Shown: piece by piece, positions 9,509-18,358 of the stretch
Numbering within the stretch: the first letter of the stretch is position 1
Layout: every line of letters begins with the position of its first letter
From: Zoogloea sp.
GTDB taxonomy: Bacteria; Pseudomonadota; Gammaproteobacteria; Burkholderiales; Rhodocyclaceae
Length of the DNA: 64,000 nt
Direction: 5' to 3'
Assembly (NCBI RefSeq): GCF_023150065.1
Contig: NZ_JAKLLN010000011.1
Span: forward strand, 62,001-126,000
Program-made: the position numbers and the translations under genes
Notes under the pieces: model-generated
Database searches by the model: none
Seen by the model: the letters and a program-made list of their open reading frames with translations, nothing else
Told to the model about the DNA's origin: nothing

Positions 9509-11094
9509 AACCCATCCTCGGCACCCGGGGCGCCGTCGTCGCCTCCCACTCCCTCGCCGCCCAGGCCGGGCTCGACATCCTGCGCGACGGCGGCAACGCC
9601 ATCGAGGCGACCATCGCCGTCGCCGCCACCCTGGCGGTGGTCTACCCCCACATGACCGGCATCGGCGGCGACGGCTTCTGGCTGCTCCACGCACCGGGCC
9701 AGCCCATGCGCTCCATCGACGCCTGCGGCGCCGCCGGCGCGGCGGTCACGCGGGATCTGTACGGCAGTGTCGACAGCATCCCGTGGCGCGGCCCCCTGGC
9801 CGCCAACACCGTGGCCGGCACGCTCTCGGGCTGGGGCCTGGCCTACGCCTACAGCCAGCGCGAATGGGGCGGCCGCCTGCCCTTCGCGCGCCTGCTCGAA
9901 AGCGCCATCCACTACGCCCGCGAGGGCTTTCCAGTCACGCACAGCCAGGAGGCCAACACCCGCGCCAAGCTGGGCGAACTGCAGGGCCAGCCGGGCTTCG
10001 CCCAGGCCTTTCTGAACGACGGGCAGGTGCCGCTGTATGGCCGGCGCCACCGCTTTCCGGCCCTGGCGGCCACCCTGGAGCAGCTCGCCCGGGCCGGCGC
10101 CGACGACTTCTACCGGGGCGAGCTGGCTCGGCAGATCGGCGCCGACCTGGCCGCCGTGGGCAGCCCGGTGAGCACCGCCGACCTGGCCCGCCATCAGGCC
10201 GAGCTGAAGGCGCCCCTCGAAGTCCGCCTGTCCTGCGGCACGGTGTACAACATGGCGCCCCCCACCCAGGGCCTGGCCTCGCTGCTCATCCTCGCCATCT
10301 ACGACCGCATCCGTCAGGCCGGCTGGAGCCCCGACAGCGTGGAAGGCATCCACGCCCTGGTCGAAGCCACCAAGCAGGCCTTCATCGTGCGCGACCGGCA
10401 CGTCACCGACCCGGCGGCCATGGGCATCGCCCCCGCCAGCCTGCTCGACGACACGCACCTGGCTGCCCTGGCCGCCGCCGTGCCCCTCGACCAGGCCAGC
10501 CCCTGGCCGGCCCCCAACTCGGACGGGGACACCACCTGGATGGGCGTGGTGGATGGCGAGGGCCGGGCGGTGAGCATGATCCAGAGCATCTACTTCGAGT
10601 TCGGCAGCGGCGTGGTGCTGCCCGAGACCGGCATCTGGTGGCAGAACCGGGGCTGCAGCTTCGACCTGCGCCCGGGCCGACTGCGCAGCCTGGAGCCCGG
10701 CCGCAAGCCCTTCCACACCCTCAACCCGGCCATGGCCCGGCTCGACGACGGGCGCCTGCTGGTGTACGGCACCATGGGCGGCGAGGGGCAGCCGCAGACC
10801 CAGGCCGCCGTGTTCTCGCGCTACGTATGGGGCGGCCACGACGTCCGCTCGGCAGTGGCTGCGCCGCGCTGGCTGCTGGGCCGCACCTGGGCCGAGCAGA
10901 GCACCAGCCTCAAGCTGGAATCGCGCTATGCACCGGACGTGCTGGAGCGCCTGCGCGCGCTGGGGCACCCGGTAGAGGTGGTGGGCGACTACGACGAACG
11001 CATGGGCCACGCCGGTGCCCTGGTGCGGCACCCCGAGGGCTGGATCGAGGGCGGTGAAGACCCGCGCAGCGACGGCTGCGTGGCCGCCTGGTAA
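9505..11094 (+). CDS. Gamma-glutamyltransferase family protein
   Basis: 529-residue Ntn-hydrolase of the gamma-glutamyltransferase/cephalosporin acylase family. The proenzyme would cleave itself before Thr343 in GDTTWMGVVD, which matches the TTHYSVVD start of the E. coli small subunit. The GIGGDGFWL segment near residue 52 and the GMGGE-like TMGGEGQPQTQ near the C-terminus are family features. No signal peptide is visible, so it should be cytoplasmic, unlike E. coli Ggt. It starts in an ATGA overlap with the regulator. Likely role: splitting an imported gamma-glutamyl compound to release glutamate. Acylase activity on another amide is possible. Confidence 0.85.
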   Translation: MKPILGTRGAVVASHSLAAQAGLDILRDGGNAIEATIAVAATLAVVYPHMTGIGGDGFWLLHAPGQPMRSIDACGAAGAAVTRDLYGSVDSIPWRGPLAANTVAGTLSGWGLAYAYSQREWGGRLPFARLLESAIHYAREGFPVTHSQEANTRAKLGELQGQPGFAQAFLNDGQVPLYGRRHRFPALAATLEQLARAGADDFYRGELARQIGADLAAVGSPVSTADLARHQAELKAPLEVRLSCGTVYNMAPPTQGLASLLILAIYDRIRQAGWSPDSVEGIHALVEATKQAFIVRDRHVTDPAAMGIAPASLLDDTHLAALAAAVPLDQASPWPAPNSDGDTTWMGVVDGEGRAVSMIQSIYFEFGSGVVLPETGIWWQNRGCSFDLRPGRLRSLEPGRKPFHTLNPAMARLDDGRLLVYGTMGGEGQPQTQAAVFSRYVWGGHDVRSAVAAPRWLLGRTWAEQSTSLKLESRYAPDVLERLRALGHPVEVVGDYDERMGHAGALVRHPEGWIEGGEDPRSDGCVAAW

Positions 11095-11124
11095 ACCGCC
11101 CCCGATCAGAAAAGGTCACTCACC

Positions 11125-12090
11125 ATGAAATTCAAGTTCGACTGGTTCATGAAGGGCATGCTGGTCGCCGTCGCCCTGGCCTTCCTCTGGCCGGCCCCCG
11201 GCGCCCAGGGCGGCTTCCTGCACCCGGAGCTGCTCAACAAGGCCGGCATTGCGCTGGTCTTCTTCCTCACCGGCCTGGGCCTGCCCCTGGCCGCGCTGAA
11301 GGACGGCGCCCTGCGCTGGAAGGTGCATCTGCTGATCCAGACCTGCACCTTCCTGATCTGCCCCGCGCTGGGCTGGCTGCTGCTCAAGGCCAGCGGCGGC
11401 TGGATGTCGGCCGACCTGCAGACCGGCTTCTTCTACCTGTGCGCCCTGCCGTCCACGGTGTCGTCGTCGGTGGCCCTCACCGTGGCGGCCCGGGGCAACG
11501 TGCCGGTGGCGGTCTTCAACGCCACCCTGTCGAGCCTGCTCGGAGTGGTGCTGACGCCCTTCTGGATGGCCTGGATGCTGGACAGCAGCGGCAGCAGCTT
11601 TGCCGTTGGGCCGGTCATCATCGACCTGCTGATCTGGCTGGTCCTGCCCCTGGTGCTGGGGCAGCTGTCACGCCCGCTGCTGGGCGCCTGGGCCAGGCGC
11701 CACAAGGCCCGCCTCCAGATCGTGGACCGGCTGACCATCCTGACCCTGGTCTACACCTCCTTCGCCGACACGGTGCAACAAGGAGTGTGGTCCCGCCACG
11801 GGCCGCTGATCCTGGTCGAGACCGTGGTCGGCAGCGCCCTGCTCTTCATCATCCTGCTGGCCTTCACCCGGCTGGCGGGGCGCTGGCTGGGGCTGAACAC
11901 CGAAGACCGGATCGCCGCCGTGTTCTGCGGCTCCAAGAAGACCCTGGCCTCGGGCGTGCCCATGGCGCACCTGATCTTCGGTGCCCACCCGGCGCTGGGG
12001 CTGATCCTGATGCCGATCATGATCTACCACCCCCTGCAGCTCGCCGTGGGCGGCGTGCTGGCCCAGCGCTGGGGGGCGCGCAGCAACTAG
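11125..12090 (+). CDS. BASS-like (YfeH-type) transporter
   Basis: 321-residue integral membrane protein with about ten hydrophobic helices. It resembles the YfeH/SBF-like branch of the bile acid:sodium symporter superfamily, with signatures FFLTGLGLPLAALKDG near the N-terminus and CGSKKTLASGVPMA near the C-terminus. It follows the gamma-glutamyltransferase gene by 30 bp on the same strand and may be co-transcribed, possibly exporting or importing an organic acid. The substrate is unknown. It converges with the MarR gene. Confidence 0.8.
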   Translation: MKFKFDWFMKGMLVAVALAFLWPAPGAQGGFLHPELLNKAGIALVFFLTGLGLPLAALKDGALRWKVHLLIQTCTFLICPALGWLLLKASGGWMSADLQTGFFYLCALPSTVSSSVALTVAARGNVPVAVFNATLSSLLGVVLTPFWMAWMLDSSGSSFAVGPVIIDLLIWLVLPLVLGQLSRPLLGAWARRHKARLQIVDRLTILTLVYTSFADTVQQGVWSRHGPLILVETVVGSALLFIILLAFTRLAGRWLGLNTEDRIAAVFCGSKKTLASGVPMAHLIFGAHPALGLILMPIMIYHPLQLAVGGVLAQRWGARSN

Positions 12091-12108
12091 GCCTGTGCGG
12101 CGCCCCGG

Positions 12109-12612
12109 TCAGAGGTCGGCCAAGGGCCGACCGATGCTGGGGTCGTCGCGCTTCGAGAGCTGGGCGATGACTTCGGCCAGCCCGGCGTGGAGTTGCAGCA
12201 GCGTCTCGTCGGGCAAGCCGTGGAGCGCCTGGGGCAGGATGCCCTCCACGGGGCCCGGCGCGCTGGCCAGCACCGCGACGGCGGGGTCTCCCAGCTGCAG
12301 GCCAACCCGGCGCTGGTCGTCGGCCCGCCGCGCCTTGACCAGCATGCCCCGCCCCTCCAGCTTGTCCACCAGCTGACTGCAGGTGGACTGGTGGATGGAC
12401 AGGCGGGCGGCCAGATCCGACACGCCGATGCCCGGGTGGCGCGCCACCTCGTGCAGGATCCACAGCTGCGAGCCACTCACGCCGCAGCGCTGCTCCACCT
12501 CCCGGAAATGGCTGCGCACCGACCCGAAGATCAGGCGGAACTGCTTGAGAACGGAGATCGACAGGGTCTCGTCGGCGGTCGGCGTGGCGGCGAGCGGGCT
12601 AATGGCGTTCAT
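12109..12612 (-). CDS. MarR-family transcriptional regulator
   Basis: 167-residue winged-helix regulator. The helix-turn-helix covers about residues 58-85 (IGVSDLAARLSIHQSTCSQLVDKLEGRGML) and is followed by the wing containing ADDQRRVGLQL. The chosen ATG gives the usual MarR length; the frame stays open upstream through the neighbouring methyltransferase but that is a shadow. It is divergent from the methyltransferase gene across 186 bp and may control it. The ligand is unknown. Confidence 0.85.
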   Translation of the reverse strand: MNAISPLAATPTADETLSISVLKQFRLIFGSVRSHFREVEQRCGVSGSQLWILHEVARHPGIGVSDLAARLSIHQSTCSQLVDKLEGRGMLVKARRADDQRRVGLQLGDPAVAVLASAPGPVEGILPQALHGLPDETLLQLHAGLAEVIAQLSKRDDPSIGRPLADL

Positions 12613-12798
12613 GGCGGAATTATATGGCGACCCACGGCAGGATGAAGCCGCACCGACGGCTGGGCTGCACGCGTCGACTGCACCACTGCGGAACTCGCCG
12701 GCAGACATGCTGCCGTAACGAAGTCCGTCAGCCGATCGCTGGCCCTGCCGCTCGTGCTTTTTCCCGCAACACATCGCCCACCACGCAAGGAGACGCCC

Positions 12799-13428
12799 AT
12801 GAATCAGGAATCGATCTGGACCACCCGCTACAAGGATGCCGGCGAGGACTACCTCTTCGGCACCGAGCCCAACCGCTTCCTGGCCCACCGCAGCACCCTG
12901 CTTCAGGACGGGCGCACGGCCCTGTCGGTGGCGGATGGCGAAGGCCGCAACTCGGTGTGGCTGGCCGAGCAGGGCCTCGAGGTCACCGCCATCGAGATCT
13001 CTGCCGTCGCCATCGAGAAAGCCCGCCGCCTGGCCGCGGGCCGGCACGTTCAGGTGGATTTCCGCCAGGCCGACATGCTGGCACCGGGCTGGCCGCCGGC
13101 CGAACTGAAAGCGCAGTTCGACTGGGTGGTGGGCATCTTCATCCAGTTCGTGGGGCCGGAATGGCGGGAGCGCCAGTTTGAGGTGATGAAGGAGCTGACC
13201 CGCCCCGGCGGCCGCATCCTGCTCCAGGGCTACACCCCCAAACAGCTCGAATACCGCACCGGCGGCCCCTCCGCCGTGGAGAACCTGTACACCCCCGAGA
13301 TCCTGCAGGAGGCCTTTGCCGGCTGGGAGATCGAGGAGCTGGTGGAGTACGAGGAGGACATCAGCGAGGGCAGCGGCCACCGGGGCCGCTCGGCGCTGAT
13401 CGGGCTCATCGCCCGCAAGCCCGGCTGA
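12799..13428 (+). CDS. Class I SAM-dependent methyltransferase
   Basis: 209-residue methyltransferase of the TehB/thiopurine-type fold. AAGGAG lies just upstream of the ATG. The SAM-binding motif I reads LSVADGEGRNSVWLA (about residues 46-60), with the acidic motif II in VTAIEISAVAIEKA. Later motifs are WVVGIFIQFVGPEWR and PGGRILLQGYTPKQ. TehB-like proteins with this SVADGEGRN form often methylate small oxyanions or thiols, but the substrate here cannot be read from sequence. It converges with the sigma-54 activator gene. Confidence 0.85.
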   Translation: MNQESIWTTRYKDAGEDYLFGTEPNRFLAHRSTLLQDGRTALSVADGEGRNSVWLAEQGLEVTAIEISAVAIEKARRLAAGRHVQVDFRQADMLAPGWPPAELKAQFDWVVGIFIQFVGPEWRERQFEVMKELTRPGGRILLQGYTPKQLEYRTGGPSAVENLYTPEILQEAFAGWEIEELVEYEEDISEGSGHRGRSALIGLIARKPG

Positions 13429-13437
13429 AGGCGGGGC

Positions 13438-14781
13438 TCAGCCCTCGCCCGTGGCGGCGAGGGCCTTGATGCGGCGGTAGAGCGTCCGCTCGCTCAAGCC
13501 CAGGCGGGCCGCCAGCGCCCGCCGTGACCCACGATGATCCCGCAGGGCCTCGGCCAGGGCCAGGTCGTCGATGGGTGCATCCAGCCCCGGCGGCGTCAGC
13601 GCCGGCGCGACGCCCGGCAACAGGGGCGCTGCCCGGGGTCTCCCCGGGTCGCGGAGTTCTTCGGGCAGATGGCGGCGCAGCAGGGTATCGCCGTCGCACA
13701 TCAGGCTGGAACGCTCCAGGATGTTGCGCAGCTCGCGCACATTGCCCGGGTAGTCATAGCCAATCAGGCAGGCCAGGGTGTCGGGGGCGATGCGCAGGCT
13801 GCGCCCCGGCGCCACCCGGGCCAGCAGCGCCTCGGCCAGCAGGGCGATGTCCTCCCGCCGCGCCCGCAGGGGCGGCAAGCCAATGGGGAAGGTGTTGACC
13901 CGGTAGTACAGATCCTGGCGGAACTGCCCCTGAGCCACCAGGGCCTGCAGCGGCCGGTGGGTGGCCGAGACCAGGCGGATGTCGGCGCGTACCAGTTCGG
14001 TGCTCCCCACCCGACGGTAGGTACCGGTCTCCAGCAGGCGCAGCAGCTTGACCTGCATGGACAGGGGGATGTCCCCCAGCTCGTCGAGAAACAGGGTGCC
14101 GCCGCTGGCCGCCTCGATGAGCCCCTGCTTGCGCCCGGTGGCGCCGGTGAAGGCGCCTTTCTCGTGCCCGAAGAGTTCGCTCTCGAAGAGGTTCTCGGTG
14201 AGGCCCGAGCAGTCCACCGCCACGAAGGGGCCGCTGGCGCGCCGGCTGGCGTCGTGGATGGCCTGGGCCACCAGCTCCTTGCCGGTGCCCGACTCCCCCT
14301 GCAGCAGCACCGCAGCCTCCGACGGCGCCACCCGGGCCACCAGCTCCAGCATGGCCCGGAAGGCCGGCGCCCGGCCCACCAGCCCCTGGCTTCCCGCCAG
14401 GCCCCGGGCCACCGGCAGGGGCTCCAGGCGCTCGATGAAGTAGGTGATTTCGCCACCGGCGTCCCGCACCGGGGAGAGCTCGATGTTCTCGTAACGCTCG
14501 CCGGCCGGGGTGTGATGGAGGTGCACCACCCGCTCCCGCTGGCCCGAGGCCAGACTCTGGGCCAGCGGGCAGGACTCGCCCGCCTGATCGCAGGGCACCG
14601 GGTAGCGGTGGGAGACCTCGTAGCAACGGCGGCCGATCAGGTCGTCCGGCTCGCCACAGTTGGCCCGATAGGCGGCGTTGGCCGCGACGATGCGGTAGTG
14701 CCGGTCGCACAGGATGTGGGGCTCGGGCAGGCTCTCCAGAAAGGAGATGAGCTCGGGCAGGGGGCGGAGGGGCGTGTTCAT
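13438..14781 (-). CDS. Sigma-54 dependent activator with cysteine-rich PAS domain
   Basis: 447-residue bacterial enhancer-binding protein. The PAS domain (about residues 10-120) holds a cluster at Cys53, Cys64 and Cys71, with additional Cys25 and Cys42. Then comes an AAA+ domain with Walker A GESGTGKE (162-169), the sigma-54 contact loop GAFTGA (209-214) and Walker B FLDE (231-234), and a Fis-type helix-turn-helix at the C-terminus. It is divergent from the bd oxidase operon, whose promoter is of the sigma-54 type, so it is the obvious activator. The cysteines could bind a metal, Fe-S cluster or sulfur species; that part is inference. Confidence 0.92.
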   Translation of the reverse strand: MNTPLRPLPELISFLESLPEPHILCDRHYRIVAANAAYRANCGEPDDLIGRRCYEVSHRYPVPCDQAGESCPLAQSLASGQRERVVHLHHTPAGERYENIELSPVRDAGGEITYFIERLEPLPVARGLAGSQGLVGRAPAFRAMLELVARVAPSEAAVLLQGESGTGKELVAQAIHDASRRASGPFVAVDCSGLTENLFESELFGHEKGAFTGATGRKQGLIEAASGGTLFLDELGDIPLSMQVKLLRLLETGTYRRVGSTELVRADIRLVSATHRPLQALVAQGQFRQDLYYRVNTFPIGLPPLRARREDIALLAEALLARVAPGRSLRIAPDTLACLIGYDYPGNVRELRNILERSSLMCDGDTLLRRHLPEELRDPGRPRAAPLLPGVAPALTPPGLDAPIDDLALAEALRDHRGSRRALAARLGLSERTLYRRIKALAATGEG

Positions 14782-14921
14782 GGACGCGTCAGGGGCTTCA
14801 AGGCCCGTTCAGCCCGGGACGGCGCTCCCGGAATAGCCGGGCGGCAGGCGCCATGGCCTGACCGCAGGCGCTGCCACACACGCCAGAAGTACGCCAGACC
14901 ACTGCCAACCGCGCACGGATA

Positions 14922-14947
14922 CTGCCACAGATCTCCTTCCGTGGCAG
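14922..14947. promoter_or_regulatory. CTGCCAC-N12-GTGGCAG palindrome, likely activator site for cyd
   Basis: Perfect 7-bp inverted repeat centred about 90 bp upstream of the predicted cyd transcription start. Another CTGCCAC lies at 14871-14877 and a CTGCCA at 14902-14907. The same word pair recurs at 18179-18220 in front of the Rieske gene. Position and recurrence fit an enhancer for the divergent sigma-54 activator. Confidence 0.65.
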
Positions 14948-14999
14948 AGCCCCACGCCCGCCCCCTTGAAAACACAGGCTTTTCTGGCACCCCATGGCC

Positions 15000-15015
15000 T
15001 GGCACGGCTCTTGAT
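15000..15015 (+). promoter_or_regulatory. Sigma-54-type promoter of cydPABX
   Basis: TGGCACG-N4-TTGAT has the GG and the downstream G in sigma-54 phase. The -12 element reads GA in place of the usual GC, a weakness. The same form, TGGCATG-N4-TTGAT, appears in front of the Rieske gene at 18289-18304. Transcription would begin near 15025, about 26 bases before cydP. Confidence 0.6.
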
Positions 15016-15050
15016 ATGTCTGAGACACATTCCGGATTTCTGCCAGCGCC

Positions 15051-15233
15051 ATGCCAAGCACCGACCACCGCCTCCGCCGCCACCTCGCCTGGGTCATCGT
15101 GCTCAAGCTCGTACTCCTCACTGCCCTGTGGTGGGGCTTCATCCGGGATGCACGGGTCAGCGTGTCCCCCCAGGACATGTCCCGGCAGTTCGCCCCCCAC
15201 CCCATCGCCCAAGGAGCCCCCCATGGTCAGTGA
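15051..15233 (+). CDS. cydP: Cytochrome bd oxidase small subunit CydP
   Basis: 60-residue protein with one membrane helix ([20 protein letters not shown]) after a basic N-terminus RRHL, followed by a short polar tail. This is the pattern of CydP, the putative small subunit found before cydA in betaproteobacteria. No strong ribosome-binding site is visible. Its end overlaps the cydA start by 11 bp in another frame. It probably helps assemble or stabilise the oxidase. Confidence 0.8.
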   Translation: MPSTDHRLRRHLAWVIVLKLVLLTALWWGFIRDARVSVSPQDMSRQFAPHPIAQGAPHGQ

Positions 15234-16779
15234 ACAACTGGTCGACCTTTCACGGCTGCAGTTCGCCGCCACTGCCCTGTATCACTTCCTGTTCGTGCCG
15301 CTCACCATCGGCATGGTCTGGATGCTGGTGATCATGGAGTCGGTATATGTGATGACCGGCAAGCCTCTCTACAAGGACATGACCCGCTTCTGGGGCAAGC
15401 TCTTCGGCATCAACTTCGCCCTGGGCGTCACCACCGGCATCACCCTGGAGTTCCAGTTCGGCACCAACTGGGCCTATTACAGCCACTACGTCGGCGACAT
15501 CTTCGGCGCGCCCCTGGCCATCGAGGGGCTGATGGCCTTCTTTCTCGAGTCCACGATGATCGGCCTGTTCTTCTTCGGCTGGGACCGCCTCTCCCGCCGC
15601 CAGCACCTGCTGGTGACGCTGCTGATGGCGGTGGGCACCAACCTGTCGGCCCTGTGGATCCTGATCGCCAACGGCTGGATGCAGAACCCGGTGGGCGCCG
15701 AGTTCAGCTACGTGACCATGCGCATGGAGATGACCGACTTCTGGGCCCTGGTCTTCAACCCGGATGCCCAGGCCAAGTTCGTGCACACCGTCTCGGCGGG
15801 CTACGTGACGGGCGCCATGTTCGTGCTCTCCATCTCGTCCTGGTATCTGCTGCGGGGGCGGGACGTGGAGTTTGCCCGGCGCAGCTTTGGCATTGCGGCG
15901 GCCTTCGGCTTCGCGTCGGTCTGTTCGGTGATCGTGCTGGGCGACGAATCCGGCTACACCGTGGGCGAAGCCCAGCAGACCAAGCTGGCCGCCATGGAGG
16001 CCATGTGGGAGACCGAGCCCGCCCCGGCGCCCTTCAACCTCATCGCCATCCCCAACGAGGCGGAGATGAAGAACGACTTCGCCATCGAGATCCCCTGGGT
16101 GATGGGGATCATCGGCACCCGCTCCCTGGACACGCAGATCCCCGGCATCAAGGAGATCAAGGTACGCAACCGGGCGCGCATCGTGTCGGGGATCGAGGCT
16201 GTCACTGCCCTGGATGCCCTGCGCCGTAGCCCCGGGGATGAAGCCGCCCGGGCGGCGTTTGAAGCGCACAAGGCCGACCTGGGCTTCGGGCTGCTCCTCA
16301 AGAAGTACGTGACCGACTTCCGGCAGGTGACGCCGGAGATCATCGGGAAGGCCGTCAATGACACCGTCCCCCGGGTGGCACCCCTGTTCTGGAGCTTCCG
16401 CCTGATGGTGGCGCTGGGCTTTGCCATGCTGCTGCTCTTCGGGTTGGCCCTGTGGCATTCGGTGAAGGGCGATTTTGCCGACAGGCCGTACCTGCTGCGC
16501 GCGGCGCTGTATGCCCTGCCACTGCCCTGGGTTGCCTGCGAGGTGGGCTGGTTCGTGGCCGAATACGGCCGCCAGCCGTGGACGATCTACGGTGTGCTGC
16601 CCACCCATCTGTCGGTGTCCACCCTCAGCGTGAACAGCCTGTACGGATCGCTGGCCGGCTTCGTCGGCTTCTACACCCTGCTGCTGATCGTCGAGATGTA
16701 CCTGATGGTGCGCTTTGCCCGGCAGGGCCCCGGCAGCCTGGGCACCGGCCGCTATGCCAACGAAGCCGCCCACGCCTGA
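15223..16779 (+). CDS. cydA: Cytochrome bd ubiquinol oxidase subunit I
   Basis: 518-residue quinol oxidase subunit that carries haems b558, b595 and d in the inner membrane and reduces O2 to water without proton pumping. AAGGAG precedes the ATG. Haem ligands are recognisable: His near residue 21 (ALYHFLF), His in [10 protein letters not shown] and Met in [10 protein letters not shown]. The quinol loop is present and the GRQPW motif lies in [13 protein letters not shown]. Length matches the E. coli-type enzyme. High oxygen affinity and resistance to sulfide, NO and cyanide are known for this family. Confidence 0.97.
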   Translation: MVSEQLVDLSRLQFAATALYHFLFVPLTIGMVWMLVIMESVYVMTGKPLYKDMTRFWGKLFGINFALGVTTGITLEFQFGTNWAYYSHYVGDIFGAPLAIEGLMAFFLESTMIGLFFFGWDRLSRRQHLLVTLLMAVGTNLSALWILIANGWMQNPVGAEFSYVTMRMEMTDFWALVFNPDAQAKFVHTVSAGYVTGAMFVLSISSWYLLRGRDVEFARRSFGIAAAFGFASVCSVIVLGDESGYTVGEAQQTKLAAMEAMWETEPAPAPFNLIAIPNEAEMKNDFAIEIPWVMGIIGTRSLDTQIPGIKEIKVRNRARIVSGIEAVTALDALRRSPGDEAARAAFEAHKADLGFGLLLKKYVTDFRQVTPEIIGKAVNDTVPRVAPLFWSFRLMVALGFAMLLLFGLALWHSVKGDFADRPYLLRAALYALPLPWVACEVGWFVAEYGRQPWTIYGVLPTHLSVSTLSVNSLYGSLAGFVGFYTLLLIVEMYLMVRFARQGPGSLGTGRYANEAAHA

Positions 16780-16803
16780 GCCCTTTTCGCGGAGACCGAA
16801 ACG

Positions 16804-17943
16804 ATGTTCGACTATGAAACCCTCAAGATCGTCTGGTGGCTGCTGGTCGGCGTGCTGCTGGTGGGCTTTGCCATCATGGACGGCCACGACATGGGCGTGG
16901 GCACCCTGCTGCCCTTCGTCGGCAAGGACGACACCGAGCGGCGGGTGGTGATCAACACCGTGGGCCCCCACTGGGACGGCAACCAGGTGTGGTTCATCAC
17001 CGGTGGCGGCGCCATCTTTGCCGCCTGGCCGCTGGTCTATGCCACCGCCTTCTCGGGCTTCTACTGGGCCATGCTGGCCGTGCTGTGGGCCCTGTTCTTC
17101 CGCCCGGTGGGTTTTGACTACCGCAGCAAGATCCACCACCCCACTTGGCGCAAGACCTGGGACTGGGGCCTGTTCGTGGGGGGCGCGGTGCCCCCGCTGA
17201 TCTTCGGGGTGGCCTTCGGCAACCTCTTCCTGGGCGTGCCCTTCCAATTCGACGACCACCTGGTGTCCACCTACACCGGCAGCTTCTGGGCCCTGCTCAA
17301 CCCCTTTGCGCTGCTGTGCGGCGTGGTGTCGTCGGCCATGATCACCTTCCACGGTGCGATCTACCTGGCCCACCGCACCCAGGGCGAGCTCCAGTGGCGG
17401 GCCCTGCGGGCCGCCGGCTTCTTTGGCGGGCTGATGCTGCTGGCCTTTGCCGCAGCCGGCCTGTGGCTGTGGATGGGCGTGCCGGGTTACGTGATCCAGT
17501 CCGCCGTCGATACGGCCGCCCTGCCCAACCCCCTGGGCAAGACGGTGGTCCGGGAGGCCGGTGCCTGGTTCGCCAATTACCAGCGCCAGCCGGCCACCAT
17601 CGCGCTGCCGGCGCTCGCCTTTGCCGGCGTGCTGGGCGCCCAGGCGCTGGCCCGCTCGGGTCGCAGCATGGCGGCCTTCTGGGCCTCGTCCCTGGCCATC
17701 GTCGGGGTGATCGGCACGGCCGGCGCCGCGCTCTTCCCCTTCATCATGCCCTCGTCCCTGGACCCGAACGCCAGCCTCACCGTGTGGGACAGCGTGTCGA
17801 GCCGGCTCACCCTCAACATCATGCTGTGGGCCACCCTGATCTTCATGCCCATCATCATCCTTTACACCGGCTGGGCCTACCGGGTGATGGGGGGCAAGGT
17901 CACCGCCGCCTACGTCCGCGAAAACAACCACTCGGCCTACTGA
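16804..17943 (+). CDS. cydB: Cytochrome bd ubiquinol oxidase subunit II
   Basis: 379-residue partner of CydA with about nine membrane helices. The N-terminal segment [21 protein letters not shown] and the [11 protein letters not shown] segment are characteristic. CydB has no haem but is needed for assembly and for the oxygen channel. It lies 24 bp after cydA with a GGAG element before the ATG, in the same transcript. Confidence 0.97.
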   Translation: MFDYETLKIVWWLLVGVLLVGFAIMDGHDMGVGTLLPFVGKDDTERRVVINTVGPHWDGNQVWFITGGGAIFAAWPLVYATAFSGFYWAMLAVLWALFFRPVGFDYRSKIHHPTWRKTWDWGLFVGGAVPPLIFGVAFGNLFLGVPFQFDDHLVSTYTGSFWALLNPFALLCGVVSSAMITFHGAIYLAHRTQGELQWRALRAAGFFGGLMLLAFAAAGLWLWMGVPGYVIQSAVDTAALPNPLGKTVVREAGAWFANYQRQPATIALPALAFAGVLGAQALARSGRSMAAFWASSLAIVGVIGTAGAALFPFIMPSSLDPNASLTVWDSVSSRLTLNIMLWATLIFMPIIILYTGWAYRVMGGKVTAAYVRENNHSAY

Positions 17944-17957
17944 ACGGAGACAACATC

Positions 17958-18080
17958 ATGTGGTACTTCACCTGGATTCTCGGCATCGGCTTTGCGGTGC
18001 TCCTGGCCATCCTCAACGCCCTGTGGGCCGAACACGCCGAGGCCCGCGCGGCAAGCAAGGGGCCGGGCAAGGTTACGTAA
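17958..18080 (+). CDS. cydX: Cytochrome bd oxidase small subunit CydX
   Basis: 40-residue protein, MWYFTWILGIGFAVLLAILN followed by ALWAEHAEAR, an exact CydX/YbgT-type sequence: one membrane helix, the WYF start and a charged tail. GGAG lies 8 bases before the ATG. CydX binds CydA and stabilises the haems. It starts 14 bp after cydB and ends this operon; no clear terminator follows. Confidence 0.93.
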   Translation: MWYFTWILGIGFAVLLAILNALWAEHAEARAASKGPGKVT

Positions 18081-18178
18081 GCCCCGCCGCCCGGGCCGGA
18101 CGTAAAAAGCCCGCCCCCCTATCGCCCTCTTCTGTCTCGGCCTGCACCGAGCCCCCCGGCGGAAGACTGCCAGCCGCG

Positions 18179-18220
18179 CTGCCACTGCCACCAGCACTGC
18201 CACACAGCCTCACGTGGCAG
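18179..18220. promoter_or_regulatory. Clustered CTGCCAC/GTGGCAG sites before the Rieske gene
   Basis: Three CTGCCAC words (18179, 18185 and 18197) and one GTGGCAG (18214-18220) lie in 42 bp. The last two form a palindrome with a 10-base spacer, centred about 105 bp upstream of the predicted start of transcription. The same words are in the cyd promoter, so the same activator probably binds both. Confidence 0.65.
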
Positions 18221-18288
18221 CGCCAAAAATCTCCGTCCTGGCAAACCAAGCCCATGATTAAAAAGAAAAATATCTGCAACCACTCCTC

Positions 18289-18304
18289 TGGCATGGATGT
18301 TGAT
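18289..18304 (+). promoter_or_regulatory. Sigma-54-type promoter of the Rieske operon
   Basis: TGGCATG-N4-TTGAT has the same layout as the cyd promoter at 15000-15015, including the unusual GA at -12. Transcription would start near 18314, about 45 bases before the Rieske ATG. The 278-bp gap after cydX contains this promoter and the upstream sites and no further gene that I can support. Confidence 0.6.
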
Positions 18305-18358
18305 ACGGACAGGACGCACCCCATACCCCAACACCCTTGCCCCACGGAGAACACAACA

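Noticed and set aside
15250-17931. 893-codon open frame opposite cydAB
   Set aside because: cydA, cydB and cydX are certain; the antisense frame is His/Gly/Gln rich and has no domain.
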